Below, one piece after another: positions 46,606 through 59,701 of a DNA stretch of 64,000 nucleotides (positions are counted from its first letter, which is position 1; every line of letters begins with the position of its first letter). Under the pieces are notes generated by a model. The model had not been told where the DNA came from, did not search any database, and worked only from the letters and a program-made list of their open reading frames with translations. Position numbers and translations under genes: made by a program. The stretch is from Jackrogersella multiformis. Taxonomy: Eukaryota > Ascomycota > Sordariomycetes > Xylariales > Hypoxylaceae. Location of the stretch: positions 1,240,001-1,304,000 of the forward strand of contig CADCXD010000008.1 of the NCBI GenBank assembly GCA_902806575.1. The letters run 5' to 3'.

Positions 46606-49407
46606 TTACAGCTCCAAGTCATCTTCCTCGACCTCCTCAGTGGCGGTCGCAATCGGTGCTTTGGCCTCCTGTTTTCTGTATAGCGCAGCTAGAAAATCAC
46701 TACTACTAGCTTCCTCGATGCCCTTATCCTCGCGTTTCTTCAAGAAACGCGGAAACCGTAGACTCAGCCCTCGGTCCTGACTTACTAGCCCGATCGCGGC
46801 CGTGTAGGTCGGAGATAGCGTGATATCTGCGAATGCCATTTCCCACACCTCCTGAGGCTCGAACCAGACATCCGGCTCCGGACCGGAGTACTCAACAAAG
46901 CTCGGCTTCGTTCCGCGGACGTTGTTGTATCCTCCCTCCTCATCGTCCTCTCCTACCTCATTACTATCTTCTTCTTCGCCCTTTTCCGCAGTGTCCGTGT
47001 CACGTGGTTCTTCGCCAGAGCCGTCATCGTAGAATTTCTTGTTGGCCTTGTAGAAGGCGTCCGTGAATCCGGACATGCATTTACACACGGCCTCGAGAGA
47101 CCCCGTCGCGTCGTCGCGCACGGCCATCAGGATCGGCGACCACCATTTAGCCTTTCGGCCCTGGCCGTGCCACGCAGCGACAGGCACGAGATCCAGCGTG
47201 TCGAACGAGCTGATGTAGTCCTTCTTAACCTTGAGCCAGGAGTCAAGACGCTTGTCGGGCTCATACGTGGCGAGCAGTGGTTTCCGTCGCGAGGACGGCT
47301 TCTTCTCTTCTCCGCCTTCGCTGCTGCCTACTACCTCCTTGGATTTCCCTTTGCCCTTTTTCGCTTTGGATTTTGTTGGGAGGGTAAGCTTTTCGCTTTC
47401 TACCGGTTCTGGTATCGTCTCATGCAGGTCTACCGCAGCTTGGCTTGGAGCTGGTAGGTCGGGGAGATTATCAAGGATCTTGACCATAATGCCCTCGCAT
47501 TTACTGTCCGTCGCCTGCTTGAAGAATTCTAGCACAACTTCAGACTCTTGAGACGTGGCGTCCATGCTCTTGACCCAGGTGAAGCGATGCGATATTTCGA
47601 TGAACAAGGATCGGAGTAGCGACCTCCGTTCACGAAACGGTCGGTCGAGTAGCGGCTGGCCATTCAGGTACATCAGGTCGAAGGCAAATAAGCAAACTTT
47701 GATCCTTATGCTACCGATAGCGACGTCCTTGCGGGCTCGGTTCGTTAGCGTCTGGAAGTTTTTGAGTTCACCGGACTGCTGGTCTACCGCGACGACTTCA
47801 CCCTCCATGATGAAGCTACCAACGCCTTCGCCGCGGATCTTTGGCACCAGCTCCACCAGGTCGGGGTACTTGTCAGTCATGACCTCCAGGTGCCGCGAGA
47901 AGATCGACACCTTGCCATTCTCGTCGCAGTGAACCTGGGCTCGCTGGCCATCGTATTTAAATTCGCACGCGAAGTCCCTTCCTTGCAATTTCGTAAGCAT
48001 CTCAGATAAATCCCTCGTGATGCTCCCCAACATCGGCCTCAGGGGTATATGGAGCGTCAAGTCGCATCTTAGCAATAGCTCGTCACATACCCCTATCTCG
48101 AGCATGGCGGGAATCAGGTCGTTGTAATTAGGTCGTCTCGCGAAACAAGCTTTGACGATCTCCTCGGCCTTGCTCCATACTTCCGCCAGCTCTTCCTTTT
48201 TCAACGCCTGGAGCTCGTCAACTGACTTCAAGGGAAAGTCCGCACCAGGCGGTCGCGAGAGGAGCAACGCGCGCGACAGAGCTATAAGCATCGTGGTCTT
48301 CACCGCGCCGATTCGGAGGTGCTGGCACAGTGTGCGGACAATATAGCGGCTCTCCTCGCCACCCCGAGCGTCCTGGAGTAATCGGTCCACAATCCGCTGC
48401 TTCACCTCCCCGCTACCCTGGCCTTGGCTGTTTGCCACCTTGACGAGAGATTGGTAGACGCCCTTGATAGTTAGCGGTCTCGGCTTCCGCAGCGTGAAGC
48501 TCTGCTTCTTCTTCGCCTCGAAGGCAACATCTCCCGCGTCGCCATGCTTGTCGTAGATAGCTTTGAGAGACCGACTATCCAAGCCGCACACGTTTTTCAG
48601 GGCTTTGGAGATAGCTGAGCCGCCTAATCCGAGTTCCAGTGAAATGTACGGGGGCGAGATTGAGTTAGTAGCAAGCCAGACCTACTTAATGAAATTAGCA
48701 CAACATCGGAAAGCGCAAAAATAAGTGGAGGAGTAGCTTGCCGCTGGGAGTAGACTCTCGGGGTCCCCTTCTATGAGGACACGGAGGCAGTTGACTAGAG
48801 TATCCACTATCTTTATCCGACTTGATGTGCCATTAATGAGCACAAAGCACTGCGTTAAAAGCGCATATGACGCATTACCTCCATCACCCGCCCAGTTTTC
48901 CTGAAGTTGCGACACGTACTTAACGGTGTCAAACGTCAAAGGGCTCTCATCAAAAGGTATGGTTTCCGAAACACTATCGACAGAGGCTGCGAGAGACTGC
49001 AGCGACAAAGTGCCTTTGCCTTTATTTTCGGCCTTCTTCACCTCGGAATAAGGGTTCGGAGATACCCGGGATGCTTCGACGGCTTCCGTGGCACTCGGGG
49101 TGGTGCGAGTATCGGGAGCCACAGAAGCTGCCGGAGATCCGGTGGCACGTCCCGCACCTTCGGCCTCTTTGTCCCACTCGGCTTGGAGCTTTCGCGCCAA
49201 TTCCTCGTCTGTCAACCCATGGTCCTGATCCTGATCCTGATCCTGGGTCGATGTAGAACCGCTAGTTCTTTGCTCCTCGCGTATTTTATTGTCGGAACCA
49301 TTGTTCTGTTTCTGTTTAGAGAAAAAGTACTCCAGACCATGGGAAGGCAATCCGGATGATTTGGAGCTGCCGCTATTTAGCTTCCGCTTTTTAGTCGGAC
49401 TAGGCAT
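46606..49407 (-). CDS. ATP-dependent DNA ligase I (CDC9/LIG1 type)
   Basis: Two exons, 49407-48742 and 48681-46606, giving 913 residues. They are joined by a 60 nt intron with a non-canonical GC donor (GCG|GCAAGC...TGCTAATTTCATTAAGTAG). The join is supported by SLLPA|VWLATNSISPPYISLE, conserved in the family. The N-terminus is disordered and basic (MPSPTKKRKLNSG) with FFSKQK resembling a PCNA-interaction box, and a 6-base coding repeat at 49222-49246 makes QDQDQDQD. The DNA-binding domain is followed by the adenylation site EFKYDGQRAQVH with catalytic Lys, FIMEGEVVAVD, CEGIMVK and KKDYISSFDTLDLVPVAAWH, then the OB-fold end (GLSLRFPRFLKKREDKG). It seals nicks in replication and repair. Two long acidic/basic inserts are present (about 47300-47450 and 46925-47030). 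Confidence 0.93.
48682..48741 (-). other. GC-AG intron of the DNA ligase gene
   Basis: Donor GCAAGC, branch-like GCTAAT, acceptor AAGTAG. Without removing it the ligase frame ends after a non-conserved tail; no GT donor in phase lies nearby. Confidence 0.75.
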
Positions 49408-50106
49408 CCTGAGTTTAAGCTGCTAGAAGTCGCGTATTTATATCACTCCCGGTCCTAATAAGGATCAATATTTGGGGTTTAGGGAGTTTGACACGTGATC
49501 GTCGCATCTGTTGCGTTTCCTTCATTGATGATAAGGAAATGTTTGATGATGCTGTGATTATGTCAGCAGATACTCTTTGCTTCTTGCATGTAGTGCTCAA
49601 TTGCATATATCGAGAATATGCATGCTCTAATGCATGTCTTTGATTATGTAAGAGTTAATGTGGGGTGCTATGTCTTAATTTTAACTTCACTCTTATCTTA
49701 TGTAATCAATATCACCCCCTTTTAATACCGGTAGGTACCATACTAGGTATGTAACTCTCTCCAAAAGTCATTTTCTCCTTTCAGAAATTCTCATTTACCC
49801 GGTTACATATAAGCGATAATAGTAATATTCACGATTTAAAAAATGATGAGTTGGATGGATTTATTATAAGACGCTAAATCGCATAGCTGAGGCATCTTAC
49901 TTCGCCAGCGATCGTCAATTTAGATATATTATTCCTTAAATAAAGTATGAGGTCGTCTTTAAGAAAATAACATTAGTTTAAATATTCACAGAAAATGAAA
50001 TGATGTCGAATAAACATCAAAATAAAGCTGACCCGCTATTAGTTTTTACATCATCGATCGAAGCCCCAAGTCCGACGCCCTAGAATGGTAACAAGACCAT
50101 AGCTCA
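49408..50106. other. Intergenic, no gene seen
   Basis: About 700 bases between the ligase start and the end of the esterase gene, AT-rich at 49800-50040. No gene recognised. Confidence 0.6.
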
Positions 50107-51114
50107 TCATGCTAATCCAAACCAAGCCAGATCGAGGTTGGGATGCACGGGTACAGTATGGCCAACATTTGCCGCAGAATACCCAACCAACTTAGTACCG
50201 TCACCATACACCATCTGAGTGTAGCCCGACTGAGGCGTGCTCGTGACATTCTTGGTGAACTCGACACCCAGGAGGGCAGACCACTCCTTCAGCTGCTCGG
50301 CTAGGTTCTTATACTCGACGAAGTGGTCAGCTGTGCCGTGGAATGTCTGCATGCGCGGGTACGCCCCGGTGTATCCTGGGTACATGGCCTTGGCCTGCTC
50401 CGCCCACTGCGCGCCCGTCTTGACGTTCTGACCGCTGGCACACTTAGGATCAGCACTCTGTGGGCTCGAACCGGGCGAGCCTGCAAGACAGCCCGCGGCG
50501 ACACCGGAGTAGCAAGACCCGGCAGCGAACACGTCCGGGTAGGCAGCCAGAAGCACGTTGGTCATCATGCAACCAGACGATGAGCCCGTAGCGTAAACCT
50601 TGGTCGGATCTGCGTTGTACTTCTGGATCAAGTACTTAACCATGTTTACCAGGCCCGTGCTATCGCCTCCCCCGTTGTTCGTGAGAGACTTCTGTGAAGC
50701 AACATCCTGTAATATCACCCGTTTAGCCAACAATTCTCGTAGAATAACCCAGTCGGATTTCACGAATAAGACGAACCCAACAGTTGTTGTCCTTCTTGGT
50801 CGACGGGTAGACAACGATGAACCCCTTTGCATTGGCATAACTATCGTAGTTCGCCGCTTGATAGTATGCCGGTCCCGTTCCACCACAATAGTGTAGCTAT
50901 TCCTCTCGTTAACTCTGTAGTCAAAGGCGTAGAATCACACACTCCTTACGGCGAGAACGATTGCAGGCTTCTCAGCTAGCTTCGTAGGGAGGTAGACCGC
51001 CATGTCCAAGCTTGTCGGGTTCTCGCCCCAGCTAGTCACCTGTGTCAGCGCTGCATATGTTGTCGAAGACAATAGCAGCGCCGTTAGAACACCATTCAGA
51101 GTTACTCCACGCAT
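50107..51114 (-). CDS. Secreted CE1-family esterase (acetylxylan/feruloyl esterase-like)
   Basis: Three exons, 51114-50950, 50896-50777 and 50706-50107, all phase 0, giving 294 residues. There is a signal peptide (MRGVTLNGVLTALLLSSTTYA). The alpha/beta hydrolase core follows: WGENPTSLDMAVYLPTKLAE, LHYCGGTGPAYYQAANYDSY with the oxyanion segment, KGFIVVYPSTKKDNNCWDVA, the nucleophile elbow ATGSSSGCMMTNVLLAAYPD (Ser in GSSSG) and the terminal His region AANVGHTVPVHPNLDLAW. The polyhydroxybutyrate-depolymerase/CE1 fold in fungi removes acetyl or feruloyl groups from hemicellulose. No carbohydrate-binding module is attached. Introns are 53 and 70 nt. Together with the GH3 enzyme at the other end of the window it points to plant cell-wall use. 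Confidence 0.9.
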
Positions 51115-51786
51115 GGTGAATTGGGGGTTGAAAATGTAGGTGTAGATCTGAATCTCGATGGTTTCAATGTGTCCGACATGTCGAGAAGAGGATTAGATCT
51201 TATAAAGATCTACAATTCTACTAGGATAAATGCGGAGCCGAAGGTGAATACCGAACAAGATACCCCAAAGACAATAAGAATACGACCTGCTCATATAGGC
51301 AGACCGGAGTTTAGAGTCGGCTAATTGAGCGTCCATACAGGGACGGCCAAGAGAGCTGGCAGGGTCAAATCTTAGTCAATGCAACCCGATACTAAAGAAA
51401 ATGTGAATCGAGTAAATTCGATTCAATCTCGGATCCCCGCATCTAGTTACAGTATAGCGCGTTTAAATAGTGCCTATTGAGCCGCGTATCTATAAAATCC
51501 AACGATAACTTAAGAAGCAAATTAGTCTTAGAAATATTCTCTTAAGCCTCCGTAACAGTGACTTCGTGTTAACGGCATCCATATTCCGAGGCCGCCTGTA
51601 TTCTTCGTGCTTCTCTTCCCATCTCTATACTTACCTTCCTTGTTTATATATTACCGTTCTGTTTTTGAAGACTACCTCTAATCTTCCCCATGGTTGAAAA
51701 TTTGAAGACACAGGTCTTGTAGTGATAAGTATTACCTCTTTGCCAATGTATAATGCATATATGTAGACTTGATGGAAATCGAATCA
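51115..51786. other. Intergenic between the esterase and LTR element 2
   Basis: About 670 bases of normal composition forming the upstream region of the esterase. One short open frame at 51121-51324 has no protein-like features. AATCA at 51782-51786 is the left target duplication of element 2. Confidence 0.6.
51782..51786. repeat. Target-site duplication of element 2 (left)
   Basis: AATCA, repeated at 58458-58462. Confidence 0.8.
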
Positions 51787-51839
51787 TGTCATACGGATAG
51801 GCTCCACGAAGTAAAGTATGATCAATATATGCAAGCTGG
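51787..51839 (+). repeat. Extra partial LTR repeat at the outer end of element 2
   Basis: 53 bp equal to the first bases of the LTR, immediately before a second LTR start at 51840. Nearly unmutated. Confidence 0.75.
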
Positions 51840-52148
51840 TGTCATACGGATAGGCTTTACAAAGCAAAGTATAATCAATATATGTAAATTAGTAAATACG
51901 AGATATATTAAAACTTATAAAACAAAATTATTAAATAAGGTTAATTAAAAGATTTAATTAATATATATAAGATTAAATTAATAAGATTAAGAAAGCGTTA
52001 ACGACGTTTAAGGAAATATTTAAATTATATATATATAAGTTATTATATTTTCTTTCGTAAAAAAAAAGAAAAGGTAAAAACCTTAAAACCATAAAGAATT
52101 ATTATTCGAAATTAAATTACAGTTTTAAATTTTATTATCCTTATTATA
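51840..52148 (+). repeat. Left LTR of element 2
   Basis: 309 bp; begins TGTCATACGGATAGGC and ends as the RIP-altered TCCTTATTATA. Confidence 0.8.
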
Positions 52149-55100
52149 AATAATTTTTTATAATTTTAAAATCTTTATTCCTAAGAAAGTATATACTTTT
52201 CGAAAGAAAATTAATCCTTTTTTAAAAATTACTTTATTTTAATTACTTATAAATAATTAACTTATTTAAAAAAGTTTTTTATTAAAATATATTATATTAA
52301 TATTACTTATTAATCTTATTATTATATATGTTATTATAATTATAAAAAAAACTTTATATTTTATTATTTCGTAAGTATTTAAGTTAAATATTTATACTTT
52401 AACTTTATTACTTATTAATTTATAAAACTTTAAATTACCCTTTTCGTTAAATAACGAATAATCTTTTAAATTTTTAATAATACCTTTCTTATAAGATCTT
52501 AAAATTAAAAATAAATATAAAGAAAATCGTCGTTTATAAAAACTTATTAAAATTAAATAACGCTTTAATACGTAATTCTTTATTAAAATACTTAAAATAA
52601 AAAATATATCGCCTTAAAATCTTTTCCTTATTCTCGGATTATTTTAATTTAATAATAATAATATTATAATTTTTTATAATCCTTAAAATTATAAAATAAT
52701 TATATAAAACATTTTTAATATTAATAATACCGGAGTTAATTTTAATAATCTTTTTATATGGTTTATTAAGTTTTATTAAAAAATGTATAATAATTATTAT
52801 GTTATTTAAATATTTGTTATTATCGTTACGGGTAATTAAATTATTAATAAAAATTAAATCTAAAATTAATGTAATATAGTTTAAATAATTTATAATATAA
52901 TAAATTAATTTAATTAAACCGGTATAGTATTAATAAATAAACAAATAATTTATTTTAAATAATAAATTTAATAAATTAATTTAAACTTTTTATAATAAGT
53001 TTAAGGAAATAGCTAATTATTATTAATAAATCTTTTAAACTTTTTATTAAAATATTAAAAAGTAAAAAGATTTTTAATAAAAAGTAATAAATTAAGCTTA
53101 TATTAAAAAATCTTAAATTAATAACTTTTTTATAAAAAAATATATAAACTTTACGTATATTAATGTAAAGACTTACCGTTAATTTAATAAATTAATTAAT
53201 ATTAACTTTATTTTAAAAAACATTAAAAAACGTGTTATATTAAAAACGTTAATTAAATTAAGTTCTTTTAATTAAAAAAACTTAATATATTTTAAAATAT
53301 TATTTATTAAGTATTTTAATTTAAAAGCTTAAATAAGGAACCTTTTTTTTTATAATTCTTTTTATAAACTTAAGTTAAAAAAATAATTAAAAGGGCCCGA
53401 ATATAGTTTAATTTTATTAAAATTAACCCTTTATATTTAAAAGTAATAAAAAAGGAATTTTATTTAAAAAAGCTACCGAAATATTTAATAATAACTTAAA
53501 TAATTCCGATTTTAATAATTAATTTTAAAACCTTAAATTACTTAAAAACCTTTTTAAAAAACTACCTTAAGGTAATTTCACGTCCTTATATAACGATAAA
53601 GATTTTTTATTTTAAATTAATAATAATTAATTATTTAAGGCCTTAAAATAATTAACTTATCCTTTTTACGTTATAATTATCGTTAATTTAATATAACTTA
53701 ATAAACTTACCGTTTATAATAATAAGGACCTTTTAAAGTTTTAAACTTAATAAATAAAAATTAAAATATACTTAAAAATATATATAAAAAGTTTTCTTAA
53801 AGATTTTCACCGCATTAATTAAATTAAATCGTTATTATTTAAAAAAGCATAATTATAACATTAATAACGTAAAAACCAAATTACACGGTTAAAGGTTTTT
53901 AATATTTAAGTAATATATATTATTACTTTTTAAAAACGTTTTATAAATCCTTTAAAAAAGCACCGTAATTTAAAAAAAAAATAAGCTTAAATATTAAAGG
54001 GACGTTACTTAATATTTTATTAAGTTATTAAATCTTAATAAAATAGTTTAATAATTTAAAACGAGGTTTTAAAATTATATCGTTAAAACCTTTCTTAACG
54101 AAATTATTAAATTAATTTATTTTAAATAAAAAAGATTTTTAAATATAAATAAAAAATTCCTTACCGTTATTTAAGAAGTAAGTTAAATATATAAAAACAT
54201 ATTAATTAACCCCGGTATTTTAAGAAAAGAAAGGCTTACTTTAATTTAAAAGCCCTTAAAATCGGGTTAAATTAACCGCAAAAAAAAAAACCGTTTTAAT
54301 CCGGGTTAAAATTAATCTTTAAAAAATAATAATAAACTTAAAAATAAAAATAAGTTAAAATTAAATTAAAAGGATAAGGTTTAATTTAATAATAAAAATA
54401 CCTTAAAAGAAATTAATTAAATAAATATAAATTAACGAAAAAAGGATAAGAAATTTTATTAACGTTATAAATGCGATAATTATTAAACCCTTTTTTATTT
54501 CGTTAAAAAAACGTTAATAGTAATAAAATAACCTTAAAATAATAATACTTAATTTATATTTTTATTATAAAAAAAGGTACGAATAAATATAATTTTACGA
54601 GAATTATCTTATCTTTAAATTATAAAAATCGAAAATTTCGATTTAGATTTTTAAATGGCCTTAACGCCGTACCTCGTTAAATCTTATAACTAAATTAAGG
54701 TAAAATCCGCCGAGCCGCGGTAATTAAAAAATTAATTAAAAATAAAACGAAAGTTATAAAAAAACCATACTTAAAATTAATTTCGGGATATAAATTTATT
54801 ATTAATATATAATAAAAAAAATATTAAATATAAATATTATTAAATTTAAAAGGCTTAATTTTAATAATATTTTTTTTTAAAATAAGGAAATAAAAATTAC
54901 CGATTATTAAAAAATAATATATACGATCCGTATTAACTTTTAATTTAATTTAAATTCCTTTTATAAAACGTTATTATATTAATCTTTTTATCTTTCGTTA
55001 TTAAAAAAATTATTTCTTTAAAATTAATTTTAAGTTAAACGTTTTAAATAATAAATGTAATATTATTATATTATAATAATAAATAAAATTTTATAAACTC

Positions 55101-58100
55101 GTAAATTTCTTTTTAAATTTTAAAAAGATTAAGTTTTATTTTTTTTATTATCGGAAATATTATATTAACTTAACTTTATATAACTTAAAGAAGTTAATTA
55201 ATATAATAATAATAAAAAATATCGAAATAAAAGAAATATTAAAAAACGTTTTTAAGGAATTTCGTAAATTTATATATATTATAACGATGGAAGTAAAATA
55301 ACGTTTTTTAGATTATTAATTATAAGATTACGTTATCGATTTTTTTTAAAAAAAACGCTTTTTTAAAACCCTTTTTACGTTATAAGTAAAAAGAAATTTA
55401 ATACGTTAAAACTATAATTAAACGAAATATTTAATAACGGACGTATCCGAAAATTAACTTTATTTTACGTAATACTTATAATATTTATAAATAAGCTAAA
55501 TTTTTAAAACCTTTTTTAGCTCGTAATAAATTATAAAAGCTTAAATAATAATATTATTTTTATACGGTACCTTATATTTTTAATATTTAAATTATAAACT
55601 TACTTTAAAACCGTAAAGTAGTTTATTAAAATCGATTTTAAGTTAAGATTTTACTTTATTAAAATTAAAAAAAGAAACGAATGGAAAATAGCTTTTTAAT
55701 ATAAGTACGGTTTTTTTAAAAATTTAATTATATCTTTTAAATTAATTAATATTCTTATAACCTTTTAATTTATAATAAATAATATTTTTAAAACCTTATC
55801 GATTTAAATCTTTTAATATATTTAAATAATTTTTTTATTTATACGAACATTATAAAAAAACATAATAAAATCGTTAAAAAAGTCTTAAAAAAACTTATAA
55901 AATATTACTTTATAACTAACTTATAAAAATATTTTTAAAAAGTTTAAAAAGTAAATTTCTTTAATTATATTATTAAAATTAACGGTATTTTAATAATATA
56001 AAATAAAATTAATTATATTAATAATTAAAAAACGTTTAAATTATTAAAAGAATTTTAATAGTTTATTAGTTTTATAAATTTTTATCGATAATTTATAAAA
56101 AAGTTCTTAAAAATAATAAGATTAATTATTAACGTAAATAAAGAAAATAAAAAAGATTAAAAATAAATCGAGGAAATAAATAAATTTTTTAAAAAATTTA
56201 AACCTTTATTATAATTTATTTTAATTTTTCGAAATAAATTTATATCGAAATTAATATCTTAAATTATATTATTAACGTTATTTTTTCTTAAAAAAATAAA
56301 TAAAGTAAATTTAAATTTATAACTTATTATTTTTATAAATTTATATCGGTAAAAATAAATTATAAAATTTATAATAAGGAATTATTAATTATAATAAATT
56401 CTTTTAAAAAATAATATTAATATTTAAAAAGAATTAAATATTAAATTAAAATTTATTCGGATTATTAAAACTTAACTTACTTTATAATAATTAAAGTTTT
56501 AAATTAACGTTAAGTTTAATAAGTATAAGAACTTTTATTATATTAATTTATAATTAATTATCGATTAAATAAGTAAAATTATCGTAATATCGATTTAAAA
56601 AGGAAAAAGTTAAAAACTAATTTATAAAATCGGTTTTATAAAATAAATATTTTTTATACTTTTAAAAAACTTTATTTACCTTTTTAATAATTATTTTCGT
56701 TATATTAAGAAGATTTTATAATTTTATTATACTTAATTAAACTCTCGACTTTATTAAACGATTAAAAAAAGCAGTTATTAATAATTTAAAATATATTACG
56801 TAAGTTAAAAATCCTTTTAAAAATATTACTTTATAAAATAACTTTTTATATAAATTTTTTTTTAAATATTTACTGAACTTTAAAAGGAAGTTATTTTTAT
56901 CGAATACGATACTTTCGTTATTAAATATATAAAAATAAATAAAACTTTAAAATTAATTATCCGAAACTTTTAATAATTAAATATTAAAAATATTATCCGG
57001 AATTACGTATAAAGTTATTTAAAATATTAATAAAATAAAATCCCTTATTACGTTTTATATAAATTTTTTTAACCGATAAAATTATATTATAAATCTTAAT
57101 TAATAATAATAATAAATTTATTCTTTAAAATAACGTATTTTATTCCTTTTAAAATAAAATAAAATAAATTTAATAACTTAATTAAAACTTTCGTTAAATA
57201 ATATTAAAAATTATACGGTATATTTTTAAATATTATTTTTAATAAAGATTTTAAGTTTACGTTTTATATTTAAAACAACTTTTTTAAATTAATAAATATT
57301 AAGTTCCGTATAAATATTATATTTTATCCGTAAACCGATAAATAAATAAAACGCTTTAATTAAATTTTAAAAATCTATTTTAAAATTTTTATTAATTACG
57401 AAATAAATAATTATAAAATTTACTTATAATAACATTACTTTTTTATTAATATAATTTATCCCTTTTTATATTAATTATAATTATTAATTAACATTTTATA
57501 ATTTCCTTATAAATATTTTACGTAATCTTAAAAGTAAATTATATATATATTAAATAATATAAATATATTAAAATATATAAAAACACTTAAAACGAAACCA
57601 TTAATAAATAAAAGAATAAGTTAATAAACGACGAAAAGATATATTAATTTTCGAAATAAATTAATTCGTAATATTAAATGTAAAAAATATTAAAACTAAA
57701 CGCCCCGTTAAAAAACTAAATAAAAAACTTTTAAGCCTTTTTAAAATTTAATAAATAATCTCCCTTACCGTAATAAAACTTACTTTTCTTAAAAAATAAA
57801 AAATACATAACTCGTTTTATATCTTATTTATCGAACTTTATCGCATTAATAATTAAAAACTTTTTAACCTTAATTAAATCTTACGTATAATAACTTTAAT
57901 AAAGTTTAAAAACTATTAAATAAAATAAATAATAAACTTTATTAAAAACTAAAATAAAATAAAATATCTCGTAAAGTAAAAAGATTAACCAGCTAAAAAA
58001 CATTAAATTTAAAAACCTTATAAATATATATTTAATAAAAAAACAAAAGTAATAATTAAACTATTTTATAAATAATACGTTAATAAACCTCGTAATCTTA

Positions 58101-58148
58101 TAATTATATAATATACTTAAAGATAAACATTAAAAAAAAGAAAGTTAA

Positions 58149-58457
58149 TATTATACGAATAAGCTTTATAAAATAAAATATAATTAATATATATAAATTA
58201 ATAAATACGAGATATATTAAAACTTATAAAATAAAGCTATTAAATAAAGTTAATTAAAAAATTTAATTAATATATACAAAACTAAACTAACAAGACTAAG
58301 AAGGCGCCAATAACGCTTAAAGAGATATTCAGATTATATACATATAAATCATTACGCCTTCCTTCGCAAGAAAAAAGGAAAGGCAAAAACCTTAAAACTA
58401 TAGAGAATTATTACTCGAAATTAAACTACAGTTCCAAGTCCTATTGCCCTTGTCACA
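58149..58457 (+). repeat. Right LTR of element 2
   Basis: 309 bp; begins as the RIP-altered TATTATACGAAT and ends CCCTTGTCACA. The last ~150 bases are lightly mutated. Confidence 0.8.
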
Positions 58458-58462
58458 AATCA
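58458..58462. repeat. Target-site duplication of element 2 (right)
   Basis: AATCA, repeated at 51782-51786. Confidence 0.8.
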
Positions 58463-58598
58463 TACCTAGGGACCAATACCTAGCCATAGAGTAGTTCTCC
58501 AACCATTCACGTATACGCCCAATAGGCCATACATAAATATACACACATATACTAATGGCCTTACACCTATCCCTGTTTTACAACTTACATCCCACGTT

Positions 58599-59701
58599 TT
58601 ATACACCTGCTGCGAGCTCTCGAGGTTCATCCAGGACCTCTCCATTAACCATCGTCCTTGGGCCGGCCGCATCGAGTTCTTGAGGGCGATTCGGAACCCC
58701 TAGTTCTATCTTTACCGCAGGAGTTCCATGTAACTCCGTCATAGTGGTCGTTTCCAACCTCTTTCGTCGATGACGCCACACGAACAATACTCCTAGCACA
58801 ACAAGTAAAAGCCCGGCGAAGCCTCCGATAGCAGGTCCAACAATCCAGGTCCTGCTCGGATATTGTACTGGCGGTTCAACTAGATCTGGACTGTTTGTTG
58901 GATGTGGAATGCCTATTGCTTCGAAATATTAGCAGAAGTCTCAAGTAGTGAGGGCACATACTGTAGTCCTGAGTACGATACTTACCACTGATAGTTTGCA
59001 TAGCGTTAATTGGCAACTGCGCATATGTTGTCGTAAAGGTAAAAATCTGTAGCTCTCCATTTATTGATGTTGTGATTTGGACAACTGAAGTTGATGCAAG
59101 GGGGGCATATAAAGTGATATTTGCTGTAAAAAACCAAGTTGTTTTAACCCCTTCAGAATCAACTGTATCTACAACATAGTTAATATCAAAAGTAGAGGAC
59201 CTGTGGTAGAGAATCGAAAATATTTGCGCTGTGACGTTGCGATATTTTAGAATAGGAGAAAACGAAATCGTGACATAGTACATACGCATTAGCGAGATAC
59301 AACCAGCGCCTCTAACTTATAACCGGTAAGTATTTCAGAGGATTTTATTACAATTTAGGTTCAACATACCAAGGAAATGTTGTTGGCACGATCTTATACG
59401 AATAGGAGCTGGACGTTTTAGCGGTTTGAATAATTGTGGGAATGCTTGTGGAATTTTTATTATCGCAATAGTATAAAAATTGAGCGAAGGTAGGACCAAA
59501 GTAATCGGTTGCGTTATCCAAATTTCCCTCTGCTCGGAGACAACTTTTGCATGCTGAACTGTAGACCGTCAACTCTGAAGCTGGATCACATAACATTGGA
59601 TGTTCATTTGACACCCTTTGTGCTGCGAGATATGCGTTGTCCACATAGAACTTAGCATAAGCAACGCCTGTTATTATCTTGATACCTACTGCAGTTGTCA
59701 T
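58599..59701 (-). CDS. Single-pass cell-surface protein of unknown function (5' and middle junction uncertain)
   Basis: Three parts on the minus strand. The first, 59701 to about 59380, has an extracellular Cys-containing domain (NAYLAAQRVSNEHPMLCDPA, CKSCLRAEGNLDNATDYFGP). The second, about 59300 to 58986, has a Thr/Ser/Asn-rich stretch with N-glycosylation sites. The third, 58918-58599, has a transmembrane helix (SRTWIVGPAIGGFAGLLLVV, LGVLFVW), an RHRRKR stop-transfer and a cytoplasmic tail ending PRELAAGV. The last intron (58919-58985, donor GTAAGT, CTAATATTTCGAAG acceptor) joins cleanly in phase. The junction near 59310-59370 and the true start (perhaps an upstream signal-peptide exon from 59777) could not be fixed. 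The layout is that of fungal glycosylated single-pass surface proteins, some of which act as wall sensors. It ends 141 bases from LTR element 2. Confidence 0.6.

Larger units (their letters stand above)
51787..58457 (+). mobile_element. LTR retrotransposon copy 2, RIP-degraded, ~6.7 kb
   Basis: Same family as element 1 but in inverted orientation. It starts TGTCATACGGATAGGC at 51787 and ends CCCTTGTCACA at 58457. It is flanked by a perfect 5 bp duplication AATCA (51782-51786 and 58458-58462). LTRs lie at 51840-52148 and 58149-58457 (309 bp each), with an extra 53 bp partial LTR at 51787-51839. A purine tract (58132-58144) precedes the right LTR and sets the coding strand as plus. The interior is almost pure A/T, with no open frame of 60 codons over 6.3 kb and mainly C-to-T and G-to-A changes against the solo LTR, as RIP produces. 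No domain can be recognised. Confidence 0.9.

Noticed and set aside
51121..51324. 67-codon frame upstream of the esterase
   Set aside because: Lies in the esterase upstream region and has no protein-like pattern.
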